A stretch of 64,000 nucleotides of DNA from Plotosus lineatus (Eukaryota; Chordata; Actinopteri; Siluriformes; Plotosidae). Below are positions 41,144-53,900 of this stretch, one piece after another. Each line of letters opens with the position of its first letter. Position 1 is the stretch's first letter. The DNA lies in NCBI GenBank assembly GCA_024760905.1, contig CM045732.1:59572996-59636995 (forward strand), read 5' to 3'. Both the position numbers and the translations under genes were made by a program. The notes under the pieces are model-generated. The model worked only from the letters and a program-made list of their open reading frames with translations. It was not told the DNA's origin and did no database searches.

Positions 41144-44100
41144 CGTGTGCGTGTGTGTGTTGACCATGTCTTCTTAGCAGAGTTATAATCTTAATAATGT
41201 TTATGCAAGGTTAAATAGCCTGAGCCAAAAAATAAAGTTGCAATGAGCACACTCAAAAAACTCACGAAACAACAGTAACTCTGTCCTTTACAGGAAAAGT
41301 ATTATGGAGATGCAGCTTCATAATAGCCAATGGGAGGGAGCTGTGTCATTCCTACTAGCCAATGGGAGGCCAGCGTGGCGGGATGTTGAGAGAGAGCCAA
41401 TGGGACAGTAACTTACTTGAATTTTTGAGATGGCGCTTTTGTAACGTGAATTTGTTTCATATCCAGAGACAGAAATTTTATGAAAATGCGTTTTGTAACC
41501 TGGATTTTTCGTTTGTTGAGGACTTTCGTAAGGTGAGGTACCACTGTACTTGTTTTAGTTTATACTCCAAGGGAAGATTAAAAGCAAACTAAATCAAGAT
41601 TGTTCTAATATTTCTGGCAGTTGTTACTTCAAAGTATTATTCACTTCAGCTCAATTAACATAAACATATTAGTTGTTTAAAGCTATAACATAAACACAGT
41701 AGGCCCTTGACTATTCGCTATTTTGCACTCACGGTTTGAGTAGTCACGGACTGCCGAGCAACTCTCACGTGATTCAAATTCAGCCAATGGCTGTCTTCCT
41801 TCCTGCTGATTCGTTGAGATGAAGTAACGCCCCTTTTTCCTCATTCACGCACAAGTTGTCCATGAGCCTTTTTTCGTGTGTTTTAATCACCACTTAAGTT
41901 CTATGATGTCACTCAAACGCCTGCTAAGCACCAGAAAAAGGTCATGACGTTGGATGTCTCTTCTGAAGAAATAAGACTTTCTCCGTAAGAAACGACAGTT
42001 TCCTCTGTAGTGCCTGAAGAGGAATAATCGTCTGAACTGTTGTAAAACGCTCCACTATTAAAGTATTTTTTAATTAGTGTTCCAGGACATTACCTAAGGT
42101 AATGTTTAGAATGTTTGTGTGTTAGATTTTATTTACTGTGGTGTAGCATGTTTCTCATTTTGTTTTGTTTATCTAATTTATTACCAGTATAATAGTGAAA
42201 CATTACATTGTGCTAAATCTAATTAATGTGTGTACATTCCATTGGTGCTGATACCACAGATTCTGTTTATGGCTAATTCAGCATGCCTGTACAGGCACAC
42301 AGACTGCCTGCTGCATTCAGGCTGAAAAAGGAATGGCCATGTTTATTAGGCATGAGTAAGAACTTTGTTGTCTTGAGTAGCTTTATTAAAAATTTGATAT
42401 ACTGTATTAATTCCATAAGGGAAATTATTCTGTCTGCATTTAACTCATCCTAACTGAGCACACACTTGGAGCAGTGAGCTGCCACACACTTTAGGGGAGT
42501 CCAGAGAGCAGTTCGGGCTTAGGTGCCTTGTTCAAGGACATTTCAGCCATTTATGTGGAGGAAAGGAAGGTGCTGCTCACTCCTTCACTGCCACACATTT
42601 TTTTCCCTCCTGGTTCGGGAATCGAACCAGCAGCCTTTGAGTCCCAAAGGCTGCTTCTCTAAGCATTAGGCTATAGCTGTCCCATATTGTGATTGCAATG
42701 GATTTTGCTTTACTCTGCTGTATGTTCATTAGGATCTTTATCTCTTTTCACATTTGATGTAGTAGCCAACAAAGAAAAAAGTTTCCAGTGGGAACTTGAT
42801 CGTCTTAAACATCCTTATGTAATAGTCTAAAGAGTTAGGCTGATCAGAAGGGAGCGTTGTGGCACGTGTCTTAACCAAGGCCTCAGGACAAAACCCAGAT
42901 CACAACCCCATTTCATTTGGTCCACTTGAACTTGGAACAAATATGAAACATTGTCCTGCAGTACATGGACAGCATTTTCATAATGTACTCATTAAGGCAA
43001 CTGTTAGATTTGCGATATTGAGAATATGCATACTACAACATATCATTATGAAAATTACTTTTTTGTGAGGACAAAGACATTTTCTCTTTTTTGATTGGAA
43101 AGTTGTGTATTGTTTGTGACAAGGATTTTTGCTTGTTTTTATGAAGAGTGCCAAGAATTTTGGAGGGCTCTGTATAGTGTCCCTTATTGTGCCGAATCTT
43201 TTTATCAGAAACATGCTGAATAAAAAGAATTTTATTGTTTTGAATGAACAGTTGACAAAGTTGAAACAGAATTCTTTTCTTTCATGTGAGATTAATGGGT
43301 TTATGTACAAAATATCACACTGATGACATTTTGGCCGAAAGTAATCTTGGAATACAATACTCTAATAGATTCTGACATATTTAAAATAAAAAAAAATCCA
43401 TTCTGTTGCTGATATAATAAGGGAATATTGCTAGTGTGTAGAAGCCTTGAAGAAAAATAAACCCTTTTAAAAAATCATTATTGTGTCATTTATCAACGAA
43501 TGATGTAAAGGAGTTAAACTGATGGTGCACTATTTTAATACAGTACCATAAAAAATGTACCTTTTGATTTCTTTTTTTTTTTAATTCATAAATTTTAGAG
43601 GCATATTTTGTATAACAAGGCAGCCTAACCCTGGATATACACTGGGACCACGAATTTAGAGTTTCATGATTGAGTGTGGAACGCCATGATAAGCATGATT
43701 GGGGTATAAAAAGAAGGCAGGGTGCATCCAAGAGATGAAACTTGCAGGAATCTTTTTTTTTTTTTCAGGTTCATCAAGATTCCCTATGATACCACATCAA
43801 ATTCTGTTACGCTCCATTAACCCATTCGCTACACCGAACCACTGTAGTGGTACTGTTTTATTGCTCCCTCATCCCCGTGAACCACTGTAGTGGCAATGAA
43901 AACTGAGCTTGCAAACCCCGGGAACCACTGAAGTGGTTCCACATGATCTGTAGTTTGTTCATCTTTTAATAATAAATGTACTTCAAAAATCCAATCAAAA
44001 CAACCACTATAAAGGTTTTGTTATAACTGTGTTATAACTGTGCTTATCCCCTCGTTTCTGTAGCGTGAAGCGACCAGGAGTTCAACTCCTCCTGGATGGG

Positions 44101-45185
44101 ACGCTAGTCCATCGCAGGTTACCTTTCCAGTATATTTTTACTGGTACCCATTTATACTGCTGGGTGAACAGAGGCACACTTGTGGTTAGACCATGCCCAG
44201 GGGTCTGAGCACAGTGGGGGTCGAACTGGAATTTGAACACACAACGTCCCAATAATGAGCACAACACCCTAACCACTATGGCACTGGCCCCATATTTGGA
44301 AATATGAAAATTCCAAAATCAACATTTTGAAGCCAAAAACATATTTTCTGCTGGGGTTGAAGGCTACAACTGGCCTCAGTGCTTGCAGCTATATGTGACT
44401 GCAGTAGCGAATGAGTTTATGTTCGTTAAGCTCTACTCTGCTATACTACGATTCACACGTTCTATAACGATTAGGATCAAATTGTAATACATTGTCATAA
44501 TCAAGTGGTCAAATTTTTTTGCCACAATTATCACAAATCCATCAAGTTTCCTGAACATGATCAAACCAACAAACCGATTCCATTACACCCACACTCCTCA
44601 TTTGACTTTCAAATAACAGAGATTGTAGACGTCATGCTTTTTTGAAATGATAAAGAAATCAGACCTATATCACCTCCCCACCCACTCACCCATAATTTGC
44701 TCCCCAATTTGGTCATATACAATTCCCACCCATTAGGTGTACTGCCTTCCCTATCACACAACCACCGCCAACCAGTGAGGCGCGAAAGCATGCAATGCTA
44801 GCCAGCCGCCTCTTTTTGAACTGCAGTACATGTGTATTTGAGGTGGTCTAACACGTTCGGAGGGAACTTACTATCCACAAACCCATATGAATGAGCTCAC
44901 AGAGGCTTGTGTTTGGCTGGCCATCACTGTGACAGGGAAGTGAGCGTATGCCATCCCTCTCTCTGGTGAGAGATCGGCAAATTAGCCATCTTGAACTCCT
45001 GGCCATAGACGACTGTAGAATTAAATTGGATTAAACTTGGAATCTCCAGGTTAGTAGTCACGCAACTTGATGATGCACCACTCAGGTTGATTGCATCAAT
45101 GATGCACCTTATGATGCACTCATGATGCACCTTAATTCAAGATTTTCAACTATGAACAACCCTTATCAATGTACAAATCTTTAGC

Positions 45186-45241
<56 letters not shown>

Positions 45242-47764
45242 GTGTGTGTGTAGAGTAAGTGGTTCTCACAGTTGTTAGTGGGGCTACTTTTGCTTTATAT
45301 ACTGTTACAGGTCAGAAATATGGAGCAGTGGTTGCCTAGTAGATATGGTTGCTAATCTTAAGGTCAGCGGTTCAATCCCCTCTGTCACCGCTGTTGGGCC
45401 CTTGAGCAAGGCCCTCAACCCTCAATTGCTCTGTTGTATAAAATAAATGATAATTGTAAGTATCTCGGGATACGAGCACCTGCTAAATGCTGTAAATATA
45501 AATACAAAAATGTAAAATAAGAGTCAGAGTTGCAGCCTAATGCAGTATGTGCACTATTGATTTTGACTCTGACCTTTTTACCTTCCAGAAATCCCTCAGC
45601 GGGCTTCCGCTTCTGGCTAGCAGTTATTAAAATACATCCAGTGTTGCATGTCCTTCTGTTAGCCATCTTTTCCAAAGCTAGAAAGAGAGAAAGTATCAAA
45701 CGTTTATGGAAATACACGACCACTCCATGTCCTGATGTTCGCCACACTGTCCAGCTTGGTGTTTTGCTGTATTATTCCATAAACATTGGATGATGCCATT
45801 CCCTAATCATTCCTTTTCCTTCAGCTGTACTTAAGAATAATACTTGAACTGTATATGAATAATGTGGTAGGTGTCAGTGAACATTTGTTTATTATAAGTA
45901 AACTGTGAATATGAATGATATCTAGAATCACTGTTGCACCAGTGTTAAGGCTCTGGGTGCAGCTGAGACTCCAGGCTGTTTGGAGTTTAGTTTATTTGGA
46001 TTTGCTTCTTTTTGTGATTGTATTTAGATCTGTTTTGAAGTAGAAAAGAATTGTTTATTTTATTGCCTTTTTGCAGAGCACATGGTTATTCAGGATCAAT
46101 TGGATTTAAATAGCTTTTCTTGTCTTCAAGCAAATAAATCCTGTCAGACATTAAACATTTTCGTAACTATGTAAGAAGTAAAACACGATTGCATGTGGCG
46201 GAGTAGGAAATACTGAATGCTGTGGTGGTGGTATGTGGCCTGGTGCAAAGTGGAAAAGGTAGATTTTTCTTTTAGCAGCATGTCACAAGGTGTTGTGCTT
46301 TATAACTTGACAGTTATTGTTTTTTTTAAAAAATTATTTATTACCAGATCCCACACACTAGATGATATTTCCCTATGGTCTGACAGGTACCAACCAGCTA
46401 TAGGACAGTGTAGCGCAATCAGAGGAAACTGCCATCTGTTGTATTCTGTAAACATGACCTCAAAGATGCCTCTGGTGGGCTGGATGTCTGTGATTGATTA
46501 AGAGGGTGTGTAGGAAATCATGACTTGCAACCATGGCTGTCACATCCACACTTTCCATCTCTTTACAATATCTAAAGCACTTTTCTGTTGCACGCCTGTC
46601 CGACGTGTATTTATATTTTTTATGGTTACATTAATATTACTAGGGCTGCCAACTTGTACGAATTTATCCATATAAATATGAAAAATAAGATAAAACATGT
46701 CAATACGATTCATTCAGACATTAATACGAATTTCAAACTTTCAGGAAAACATGCTCCTTTCAATTTTATTTGACAATATCTTATCAAAAATTCTGATGAA
46801 TTGCACCAAATTCAATCCGTGTTTACAATGGCGACAAAAAGAAAGCAATAATTTTTATTGGAATATTCAATAACATATCCGTTTATTAAGAAGCATGACA
46901 GATACACCACCTTTTGCACAATGTGCAATGCGAAATTTAGCATCGCGCATTCGGGCGTTTTTGATATTAAAACGCATATAAAGGGAGGCAGACATAGCCA
47001 GCTAGCGACCGGTTTGCTTACTTTAGAACTTTTTTCTTGTCCTGAACTCTCTTACTTGTTTTTTGTAAATGCTGACATCAAATATCATTCAGGGTCATGC
47101 ATAATTTAATAATAAATATTCAATATGTAATAATAATTATGACATATTATATTCTATATTATAACACCAGTAGAATTATGTCAAGTAAACATAGTTTTCT
47201 CAAATTTGCTGTTGTTTCATTATTAATCCAAAATGCAGTAAAATTTGACAAAGATAACCTGTATATCCATTTGTGTAATTTTGTGGAATACTAATTTGAA
47301 TACAAATTTTGTCTATTATGAATACTAATTTTCAGCTCAAAATACTAATTTTTGGTTTATCGACTATAAAATTGTGTTTTTCTGGGTTGGCAGCCCTGTA
47401 TTACGCTGTATCTGTGAGGCGGGCTGCTTCCTATTTTCACTACACATGAGACACAATACATATAATGGTTCATGTTATACCAACACTAAACAGTTTTTCC
47501 CTCATCGTAAATCTTTTAGTTTACTTTTCTTGTTTACATGTATAAAACCAAAATATCCCTCGCTATTTTGTGCTTCAGTTCCTGCGGCTTCAGTGCATCG
47601 CGGGTTTTTAAAAAATATTCATCTAAAAATAAGGAAAGATAGGGAAAAAGTTAAGGAAAATGCCACAGAACAAGGTCAATTATGCAAAAAAAATCCTCAA
47701 ACAACAAAAAAAAACTAACCCAACCCCCCAACAAAACTAGTTACATTTTTATGTGAGGTGCACA

Positions 47765-47824
<60 letters not shown>

Positions 47825-50816
47825 TGTATTTATATTTTATTTACATCTTATGCATTATTTGTGAATGCTTAATTGTTATTAGGAGCATTTATAGCATTGA
47901 ATATGTGTTTATTGATATTATATACACATATACATGTATGTATATGTCAGTCGGGGGGGGTGGGGGGTCAATCCTACTTTGCAGAAATACAGCGTTCACG
48001 GAGGGTCTTGGTCCCCATTAACTGCAAAAAGTGAGGGTTCACTGTATATACTAAAACACTTGCCTCAGGCTCAGCGGCTGCCACTGAATTGAATAGTCTA
48101 TTCAATCATACCTTGCAGGTGGGCGAATAATTGTTTATTATCTAGCTACAATATTACCCACTGAGAAGTGGGATGGATTATATAGAAAATGAGCAGGCAG
48201 TAGTTAAAGCTAATGTATTGGAAGCATTAAGGATATGTAGGTGTCAGGACATGTGTAACTTTGACGAGGGCCACACTGATGGATAAACGTAGTTCCTCTG
48301 TGGAATCGCTACCATTGCACAAACTGCTGTAACTGTTAATTCTGTCTGATAGAACGGTGTCAGAACATACAATGCATTACGGGTTGCTGTTAGGTTGCAC
48401 AGCCACAGGCCAGTCAGGTGGTGTTTTTGTTATAGCCGACTGGTGCATGCCTTCAATATTGTTATCTCTTGAGTTAACGCATGATTTATCTGTGCTTGCT
48501 GGTGGAAAAAAAAAATCTGAAATTCATTCTGGTTGAAAAGCTGCCTTTTCCACTGCTGCTATATTTGCCTCATTCATAGGCTTCCATGCTGACATTCTGC
48601 AGTTGTAGAGATGAGAAAAGTTAAAGGGCTGCCATAATCTGGGCTCAAATGAGAGCTTATCGCTTAACAAAAGCATAGAGCCGTTTAAAGGTTTACTTTG
48701 CTCGGCACTCAGCCGGTTATGTTGATGGGACATGACGTGTCATGTACAGGGCAGTGGAGAGGATGTGTGTTCTGGGAGACTGCTGCTCACCACAGGTCCT
48801 CATGCGTCACCTCATGGTGCTACTGATTTATCCAGATTAGCGAGTCTGCAGGTGAAGGGGCGGGGGGGTACTCTCTTTGATGATTATAAAGGAATTTGAT
48901 GTGTCACTTGCTTTAAAAGTTGACTCTGTAATATTGGATTCATTGAGGAAGGAAGATGAATTTTTTTCCCCTAAAACGTCAAGGTTATAGTCAGTCAGTT
49001 GTAAGTTTTGCTGAATAGGAATTTAAGATAATCTGAGCATGCACAAATTACACTTTGAGTTCAGATGCCGCAGTTGTTCCATTAGATTAAATGTAAATTA
49101 AATTAACTGATTTGGTGGGTAAGGTTGGTGTATGCTTTTTTTCCCCAAGCTTACTCGAGTTGGAACTTGTCCCCATTTTCTGCAGCATGAAGTGACTTGG
49201 AGTTTAACTCCAACTGGTGCAGGTTAAGGTACAGTCTGTTGGGCTTTTTACACCCGAGCCTAGTGGCTCATCAGGCCGGTGCTTATCCCCGGTTTCTGTA
49301 GCGTGAAGCGACCAGGAGTTCAACTCCTCCAGGATGGGATGCTAGTCCATCGCAGGTTACCTTCCCAGTATATTTTTACTGGTACCCATTTATACTGCTG
49401 GGTGAACAGAGGCACATTTGTGGTTGAGATCTTGCTCAGGGGTCTTAGCACAGTGGGGGTCTAACTGGGATTTGAACTCACAACCTCCCGATCATGAACC
49501 CTGCACTCTAATGGTACAGGTTACCTTCCCAGTAATGTTTCTGGTACCCATTTATACTGCAAGGGATGGGAGGACAGAGGGTAAATGGACAATGCACAGA
49601 AACACATTCACGGAGGTCTAAACATGGTGGTGATCTAACGGGGATTTGAGCTCATGTGACATGTTTCTCATGCATGTTTTGCAAATTAATAGACATGATT
49701 TCAAAGCAGCTTATGATTCATTGCTTAACAAATGTAGAATATAAGTAAATTATTTGGCTGCTAATGCAGTAGCGTTTCGATTAAACCTGCATTTGCTGAC
49801 AAGCACATTAACAAAGACGTACTGTTTTATATTCTTCCATGTTGGCGGGCATCATTGAAATCCTTTTTGTGTCACCTGTGGATGTGAATTATACAGCAAA
49901 ATGTTTCCTCTTTTAACAGTTGCAGTAAGATGTCTGGTGAAGGAAAGTGCCAGAGTGCCAATAATTTGGCTACGAGGGTGACTTTGCAGCCTGCGTCAGG
50001 CAGCAATCAGCTCCAGTTTGCCATCCAGCAGCAGAAACTGCAGTCCAGGAAGCTACTAGACCAGAGCCGGTTTCGACATCAAGTCAGTGGTGAAGCCTAA
50101 TTTTGAAGTTAATGAACAAGTAATATGTGTGAGCCATGTGTTAATACAGAGTTATTGAGCTAACTCAGTGCTTCACAATTACTTTCTGTGGCGCCCCCTC
50201 TAGGAAGAAGAAAACAGTTCAGGCCCCCAACCGCCCTGCGAGCAACTATAAATAGTATTATTTGTCTATAAAATTATGAGTACACCTCTGCATAATATTG
50301 ATCTTTATTAACATTAAAAACAAAAAAGAGAGAAACTTTTAACACACATTTCATACAAAATTGGTGTACTTTTATAATTTTTAAAGGGTTTATGGGGTAG
50401 TATTGGGAGCCTTGGAACGAATCACACGTTTTCCATATAAAATGCTGTTCAACTTACGAAAAAGGCTCTGGAACGGATTAATTTCGTAAAGAGGTACCAC
50501 TGTATCTAAAATATTATTTTGCAATGGGACAATTCAGGAGGGCTGACTTTATTTAGATTGGGTTTCTTTCTTTTTTTTATATATGTCTGTCTTTGTTTCC
50601 TTCTTGCTCTCTTGGAATAGCTTTGATGCCGTGTTCAAAATATTCTAAAATTACTCAAGTGGAGAAATCAGGATCTCGTATTTAGTCAACTTTTGCTGAA
50701 AAATGGTTGAATATGTGCAGGTTCAAACAGTTTAGTGTGTTTGGATTCCATTCTCAATTCCACTTATAAACATTACTCAGCTGCATGAAAGAAGTCTTGC
50801 AGTGGATAAATGGTGC

Positions 50817-50900
<84 letters not shown>

Positions 50901-50910
50901 TGTGTTTGTC

Positions 50911-50957
<47 letters not shown>

Positions 50958-53900
50958 TGCATCTTAGTGAGTCATTGCAGTATCACTGAACCTGTTTAAT
51001 TCATTTTTTGGGTCCCTCTTAGTCTGTTTGGCCAGACACTTACTCACTAAAACCGCAATCATTAACTGTGTAGAGTATTCTGCAAAAAATATTGATTGTC
51101 TCCAAGTTGCTTGGCTGAGTTCATTCACTGACCGCTAACTGATTGTGCCTTACAGGTAACTTTAATCTAACATCTAAATCTTTCAGCAGTTTTATTTTGA
51201 GTACCTTTCCCCCGTCTCCACCCTTCTTATGACGCAGTTTACGAATCTCTGTAGACGGCTTTATGTGTTCCAGCTTTCTATGAAGACAATGTAACACGTC
51301 TAGCTCCACGTCCAGTCAACAACCCCTTAATATACTTCCACACTGAGATCTAGTTGGGCAGCAGCATCGGGAAAACCTGAAGTGTGACGTACTCCAAATA
51401 AAGAATCGAACCAATCTTCTCAATAAATAATCACCCAAGTAAACAGACTGAATACAAGGAGTTTCATGGAAAGTAAAATAGTTCTGCTTCAACTGTGTTT
51501 TTAATGGACACATTCTTTTGATTTCCTTTTCTTTTCGTTATTGTCTGACACAGAGCACCTGTGTATCAGCTCTGCAAGCCAGATGGGTTTGGCTTCAGAC
51601 AGGTAAATATAAACATTTGGTGTGGAGGAAGCTGCTGGGAGAGTCTGAGTGATGAGACCATATGATAAAGCAATTTGTAAGGGAGTAGACAAGAAACTAG
51701 TCTGAACAAATCTGAGCAACTACAGTCATAATCATCATCAGAATTATGTGGCACCTTGTATTATCAGTTAAGTTCCGTTATAAGTAAATAAGAAAATTAT
51801 GTTTATGAAAATGTATGTTAGAGAACCAGTGTCGTTCTCAGATGGTGTAGTTTGAAATCGGTGAAAATGGGTACAAATCATAAAACATGCATGTCTTTAA
51901 TGTTCATTCCAAAACTTAGAATTTAGAGGCAGTGTAAGAAAAGCATCGTCATTAGCTGAGTGGTGAGCAGTACTCATGAATAACAGTAGGCCTACCACAA
52001 TTAAATCAAGTCCTCAAGTAGGGTGATACCGTGTCAAGAGATCAGCAAGATACACTGTATGGACACCTGATCATCTCACTCATGCATCGGCCTTCCTAAA
52101 ATTGTTGCCACAAAAGTTGAAGTATTCAGTTGTACGGGATATCCTTCCATGCTGTAGCATTAAAATCTCCCCTTCACTAAAACTAATACCCCCATTTCAC
52201 TGGAGCACGGTAGACCTACCGAAGCAAAAATTTTGTCATCCGCAAACGTTTCGCAATTATTCCCTCATCTTCCGTGTGATTCCGTAGTTATTCTCAAGTC
52301 TTCCTCCACTTCCGTATGCTTCCGGCAGGCCAAAAGATTCCGTGAACGTGCTTTTCAATATGTTGAAAAGCACGTTCACGGAAAAAAAATTCCGTGAGTG
52401 TGCCATGGGGTCACTTTGGCGTACTTTGCCGGACCTGTTCCCGCACATGCTGTGAACGTTCTGAGAGTGTAAGAATTTCCACTTTTCCGTAGGATTTTCA
52501 CCCATTTTTTCTGTAAGAATGCCGATGCTCTTCCGTAGACTGCTTTCCACTACAATCCTTGCATGCCGTAGTCCAGTGAAATGGGGGTATAAGAGGCCAA
52601 GCACGTTCTAGCATGATAGTGCCCCTGTTCAATAAGCAAGGTCCGTTAAATCATAAATTTGGTTTGTCGTGGTTGGGGTTGGACTGGAATCATTTACTTT
52701 TTCTGCATAGAGCAATGACCTCATCTCACTGAACACCTTTGGGATGAACTGGAACACTGACGCCACCCATCGTCCCATTGCTTCCCATTCCTTTTCACCC
52801 AACAGCAGAGCTCTTAATGATAAATGAGAAAATCTCCACATTCACACTCCGAAATCTAGCGGAAAGACTTCGCAGATGAATGAAGTTCGTTATAACAGCA
52901 AAGCAGCACTAAGTCTGAACATGTTGCTGGGATGGTCAGGTGTCAACATATCATGTACTGTAGCTAATGCTAAATCATTTTGAGTGTTAAAATCCACGAA
53001 CATGACTTTGTTTTCAGTGCAGAAGTTGAAAGGTAATCACACCTTAAATAAGACTGGGGTATTGTAACTTTTTTTCTGGTCAATTGGTGGGGAACAATGT
53101 TCTTCTGGACCAGCTGAAAGTTCCTTCTTGAGGCTGCTTCGTAATGCCAGTATGATAAAATATTCAGTTATGGAAAGAAATCTTCTTGTTATTGTTGTTG
53201 TTCTTCTTTGCATGTGAGTGTTCAGATTTGAAGCGCTGCCCCACCAATGATGCTCAAAACTCCACATCAACGGTGTACAGTGGCATTTTCCGTCACATAG
53301 TTTTGTCTAAGGATTCAACTTTCTAACAATTATATTTCAACTTTTTTGTTTGGTAAATTGTATATTTCTGATATAAAAATATAGCAATAATTATACAAGC
53401 CTGTTTCACTCCCAATAAAAGCACACATAAACTACCTGGAGCCAAATGTTACTGACCATTATGTAATGCTGATTTTATGTACAAGCTTTTCATGACTTGA
53501 AAGCGGACAGAAAAAGGTTAAGAGTTGTTGAACTACTACTTTGAAATCAAAAGTCACAGGGTCTTTTATTAAGGTTTGTCCAGATTGTTATCTGGATAAA
53601 TGTTTCAGGAGTTTATATCCTGAGTTCATTCAAGAGTCAGTTGAGTTTCAGTCAAAGCATGAGTCAGTCAGTGTCTCACAGTCTTTTATTCGAGTCCCAA
53701 TTCTGGGGCAATTGCATGGTGTTTTGTGTTATGTGAACTGCTTTGTCTGGGATCATGTACAGTATTTGTTAGAGGAACTGAGCCATGTTCAATAGTATTC
53801 TTCTAAATTAATTTTTATTTGCTATTTCTTTTTCTGATTACACAAGTTTAGTTCTTTGCTGTTGAAAGCAGTTGTTAAAGGACCTTGAATGGTTCTCTGA

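Larger units (their letters stand above)
43820..44416 (+). mobile_element. PIF/Harbinger-like element with TTA duplication
   Basis: The left end ACCCATTCGCTAC and right end GTAGCGAATGAGT are inverted repeats matching at 12 of 13 positions; TTA stands on both sides (43817-43819, 44417-44419), the target of PIF/Harbinger elements. Near the left end a palindromic word recurs three times at an exact 43-bp interval. A SINE lies inside. No transposase is seen. Confidence 0.7.
52052..52956 (+). mobile_element. Tc1-like element, decayed and interrupted
   Basis: The left end TACACTGTATGGACACCTGA and right end GATGGTCAGGTGTCAACATA are inverted repeats of the type ending many teleost Tc1-like copies. 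Interior words such as GAACACCTTTGGGATGAACT and GGAACACTGACGCC correspond to the HLWDELE(R) coding end of Tc1-type transposases in the + sense. It is interrupted by a 403-bp insertion at 52187. Confidence 0.75.

Noticed and set aside
43836..43936. CRISPR-like array (regularly spaced repeats)
   Set aside because: Only three short palindromic words with partly similar spacers, inside a eukaryotic transposon; no prokaryotic context.
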